NCBI GenBank assembly: GCA_039707655.1
Contig: CM077676.1
Span: 457,426,379 to 457,490,378, forward strand
Direction of reading: 5' to 3'
DNA from: Elymus sibiricus
Lineage: Eukaryota; Streptophyta; Magnoliopsida; Poales; Poaceae
Length of the DNA stretch: 64,000 nt
Under the pieces are notes generated by a model. That model saw only the letters and a program-made list of their open reading frames with translations. It had not been told where the DNA came from and searched no databases. Both the position numbers and the translations under genes were made by a program. Positions 60,761-64,000 of this stretch are shown piece by piece (within the stretch, counting starts at the first letter, position 1; each line of letters begins with the position of its first letter).

Positions 60761-63700
60761 GACTCCCACTTGAACTAGAGTCAATAATCTAGTCAATGCT
60801 AATGCACTTTACACCTATGGCATACTGGTGTAAAATATGCTTTGCTTGTGGTATAGCCTGATGTCCAACGGATCTGACAACTTCAGCTCCGTGTGTAACT
60901 TTGCATATCCTCGCGTTTTCACGCTTTCACAAAATTCATATTTTGTGTGGACTTGGCTTTGCATATGTGTGAATCATTGGTCGAAACCTGATTCCTCAGA
61001 CTGAGCTATGGAGCAACTATCTGCAATAGTGTCCCATAGACCAAAGCCATCTTGGAACCTTACTAAGTTCATGAATGAACTATATGATTCAACAACTTCT
61101 TTGTCGCTTCTTAAGCGTCAACATACTCAGCCTTTGTTATAGAATTCGCCACAGTATCTTGTTTGGAACAATTTCCAACTACCGTGCCACCATATTGTGT
61201 ATTAGACAAAACCCTTAACTTAAATCGAAAATCGCATGGAGCATTGGTGAAGACTATATCGATGTAATTACTTACAACGAGCACTTCATAATCTCTGCTT
61301 GCGAGAAAACATGTCATCACTACTACTCTAGTACTCAATGACATCTTTCACTGTTGTCCTATGATCAGTACTTTGATCACTATGGTATCTATACTCGCAA
61401 CAACTTTGGAGTATTGGACATATCTGGTTGATTTACATACCATGGAATACATGATTAATCCAAACACAAGAGTGTGTGGAATCTCCATCATGTATTTTGC
61501 TCATCAGTGTTTTGAGACACCGAGTCTTGCCAAACTCTTTCCATATGACTTCGGCAAGAATCACTCCTTGGCGTTTTTAAATGCTAAAAAGTTTTAGCAT
61601 CTTGTCAATATGTATTCATAGCTTAGCGCTATTAGGTAAATCTATCTCCATAGATCATCATGCCTAATATTGAGGCTATTTAGCCTAAGCACTTCATCGA
61701 AAAACTATTTTCAAATGAAGTCCTAATTCGTGTCAAGAAATTTATTTCCAATTAACAATGTGTCAAGTACACAAGGTTTTTAGAAATATTATTATGCTCC
61801 CACTTACTTTCTTGAATCACAAGCATCTTCGATACCCATTTGTGAAGTCAAACCCCTTTGACCATTCCATCAAAAACGAAGATTCCAACTCCACTTTGCT
61901 CTCTTCTGTCCATCGCTGGAACTCTGAAGTTTGCATCCTTACTAGCATCCTCTGGATCGACAAATTACTTTGGACTGTATCACATACAAGTCCTAGGTTT
62001 CATTTCCATCAGATGGAAATCCTTTTGTCATCCATGTTTCATATCTCATGATTGAAATATGTATTAATTGCTAGTTCAACCCGAACCGACTTCAAGCATC
62101 GCTACGGTGAGACAATCTCATCGTAGTCAACTCCTTGAACTTGTTATGGCAACAAGTCGAGCTTTATGGATAAAAAATTTTATCCGTATCAGTTTTTAGT
62201 TCCATAAATATTCGTTAGACTCTAAGTCTTCCGAAAGGTGTATCAAGATTTTAATCTCGAATCACTTATATGGAAACTATCTCGGATTGTATTGGCATTT
62301 AGCCAATTCCGGAGTCAGGGCCCATCAACGCTTCCTTGTGTATTGTAGGTATACTATTGTCTAACAACAATATCTCATTTGCGCACCTGATAGGTTTTCA
62401 CGAGCTTTGCCTACGTGGTTCAGCTGCAAGTTCGACCGAAGTCCATACATTTTATTGTAGAGACTTCCGTATCAGTCGCAGTAGGAAACTCCGAAATCAC
62501 TTCCAAGGTTTCTTTCCTTTGATCTGATGACGAAGATACTGGTTATCTCGTCGAGTTGCACTGTCCTCCCACTCACCTTTTGAAACAACTATTCTCTTTA
62601 AAAGCATACCGTTTTGCGGCAAAACCCTTTGCCTCGGTATAGTGGTGGGGGAATACCCAATGACTTGGGATAACCTTACAAAGTAGCACTTGTCTGATTT
62701 GGAATAGGTTTGTAACCTTTTACACAAGCCCCATATTCCAAATGTTAAGAAAAGATATAACATGGTTGGGCGTACCACACCATGGCCTCATTTCAACAGA
62801 CCTGATGGAGCTCTTTTCATTGTAAAAGCCGCAGTCACTAAAGCATCACTCTATAAAAGGGATAATTGCAAATTTATTTATGTCATCTTTGATCTTACCA
62901 TGTCATAAATGGTTCGATTACATCTTCACGGACTTTTCACTTGCAGTGGTGTTCCGGGAGGTGCAAGTTATGAAACCCCTTTCATAACTCATCAGACATT
63001 CGCTAAACTTGTAACTCAAATATTCCTTTCTGCAATCGAATTGTAGAAACATAATTTTCTTGTTACAATAACTTCTACTTCATTTTTGAAAACCTTATGA
63101 ATGAATTCAAAAGGTCCAGACTTCGTCTCAACAAGTAAATATCCATATATCTACTTGAGTCATTTCTGAAGATAGATAAATCCACTACTTGCAACAACAT
63201 TTATTGGACTACACACATCACAATGTATGATCACCAATATGTTCTTTGCTCGTTCCTTATGGCCTGTGAACGGTATTTCAGTCACTTCACTTTTCAGAGG
63301 AAAGTTGCAAGTGTCAGATGATTCAAAATCAAATGACTTCAAAATCCATCATAATGGAATTTTCCATGCGGGTTTCTCCAATGTGACCAAATGCAGTGCC
63401 ACACTTGTGTGGTATTCTTTTAGTCTTGCGACATTTAGCGTCAGTGTTATGGATGTATCATATTTTCCATCAATATTCATAACATACATCCCATCTAGGA
63501 TGGAAGCATGGCCCTTCATGTTATTCATAATACTGAACAACAATTGTTGTTTTATGAACAACTCTTTTGCAACAAACATTGTGCAATGGGCTAGAGTGTA
63601 TGAAACTCTAAAATGAATTATGAAAGTAAACCCAGAGGTAATGTATTATTATCAATATTCATAACACACGTCTCATTCATAATGAAAGTATGGCCCTTAT

Positions 63701-64000
63701 GTTATTCATAACACCGAACATCAAAAGTTCTCTTATGAACAACCTTCTTGCAAGATACCTTATGCAAAGGGCTAGAGTGTGAAACTCTAAATGAATTATG
63801 AAAATAAATACATAGGTAATACACCGATGGAAGGCATAGTAACATTTACTATGTTCCCTGCGTGTATCTAAACCTCATTCCTGGCTAGTCTTTCAGGCCA
63901 TAGTAGTTCTTACATCGAGTTGCAACAGAATGCAATCGAGCAGGTATCTTTGTGATTAACTCACAATACCCAAGAATTAGTGATTAACATGTTTAACCAT
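60761..64000 (-). pseudogene. Copia F internal region with decayed pol
   Basis: Begins with the polypurine tract (GTGGGAGTC on -, 60761-60769). It carries the same pol traces as B and D: RNase H at 61111-61344 (VLVVSNYIDIVF, ITKAEYVDA) and integrase at 63160-63342 (SFDFESSDTCNFPLKSEV). No long frame. It continues past the right edge. Confidence 0.82.

Larger units (their letters stand above)
49928..64000 (-). mobile_element. Copia D: outermost of three nested copia elements, continues past the edge
   Basis: Left LTR 49928-51982, then internal DNA 51983-54886, then interrupted by copia E. The sequence before the LTR is ATAAT, the expected first copy of the target duplication; the second copy lies beyond the window. 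It has the same internal sequence as B and F. Confidence 0.85.
54887..64000 (-). mobile_element. Copia E: putative autonomous copia element inside D, continues past the edge
   Basis: Left LTR 54887-56953, then pol 56954-58526, then interrupted by copia F. The sequence before the LTR is GTAAC, the expected target copy. Unlike A, B, D and F its pol is open, so it may be the active partner of the family. Confidence 0.85.
58527..64000 (-). mobile_element. Copia F: innermost nested copia element, continues past the edge
   Basis: Left LTR 58527-60760, then internal DNA to the window end. Inserted into the pol frame of E at GGCCC (58522-58526). Internal DNA is of the dead-pol type. Confidence 0.88.

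Noticed and set aside
49928..64000. Tandem duplication of one copia element
   Set aside because: Each LTR interrupts the preceding element inside its internal DNA at a distinct site (GTAAC at 54882, GGCCC at 58522), which shows serial nesting rather than tandem copying.

Overview
The window is nuclear DNA from a grass of the wheat tribe (Triticeae: Triticum, Aegilops or Hordeum type). The basis is one intron-rich plant gene with GT-AG introns, followed by long LTR retrotransposons nested in each other and several DNA transposons. I see no bacterial operon, CRISPR array, rRNA or tRNA gene.

Left part (1-8.1 kb): a repeat-rich flank (1-1080) precedes an apparently intact MEMO1-family gene on the + strand. 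It has eight exons between 1400 and 8034 that join into a 298-codon frame. Its introns hold a pentanucleotide microsatellite, a 22-bp poly-C run and degenerate transposon-like sequence.

8.3-12.4 kb: minisatellites with 87- and 98-bp periods, a Mutator-like element with long terminal inverted repeats (8987-10273) that carries a 46-bp minisatellite, and unclassified gene-like DNA.

12.4-43.1 kb is one nested block. A damaged Ty1-copia-type element on + (copia A; 12455-15620 and 40382-43093) was entered by a Tekay-like chromovirus (Ty3-gypsy, 15621-40376, duplicated target GAAAG). The chromovirus was then entered by copia B on - (20935-30236, target CTGAA). A solo copia LTR C (38273-40371, target TCACA) sits at the extreme 3' end of the chromovirus. 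The chromovirus has LTRs of about 3.8 kb, an extra ORF before gag, and one gag-pol frame broken by six in-frame stops. Its LTRs also contain a possible spliced acidic mini-ORF.

43.1-49.9 kb: unclassified GC-rich DNA, a PIF/Harbinger element (44346-46823, TAA target) carrying a broken Myb-like second ORF, a second copy of the repeat seen at the left edge but inverted, and T-rich degenerate repeats.

49.9-64 kb: three copia elements on - nested in series (D contains E, E contains F), all running off the right edge. A, B, D and F share the same dead pol region, whereas E has an open reverse transcriptase/RNase H frame. This looks like a non-autonomous family moved by an autonomous relative with related LTRs. 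Only MEMO1 is a likely host gene; everything else is mobile-element or repeat DNA.
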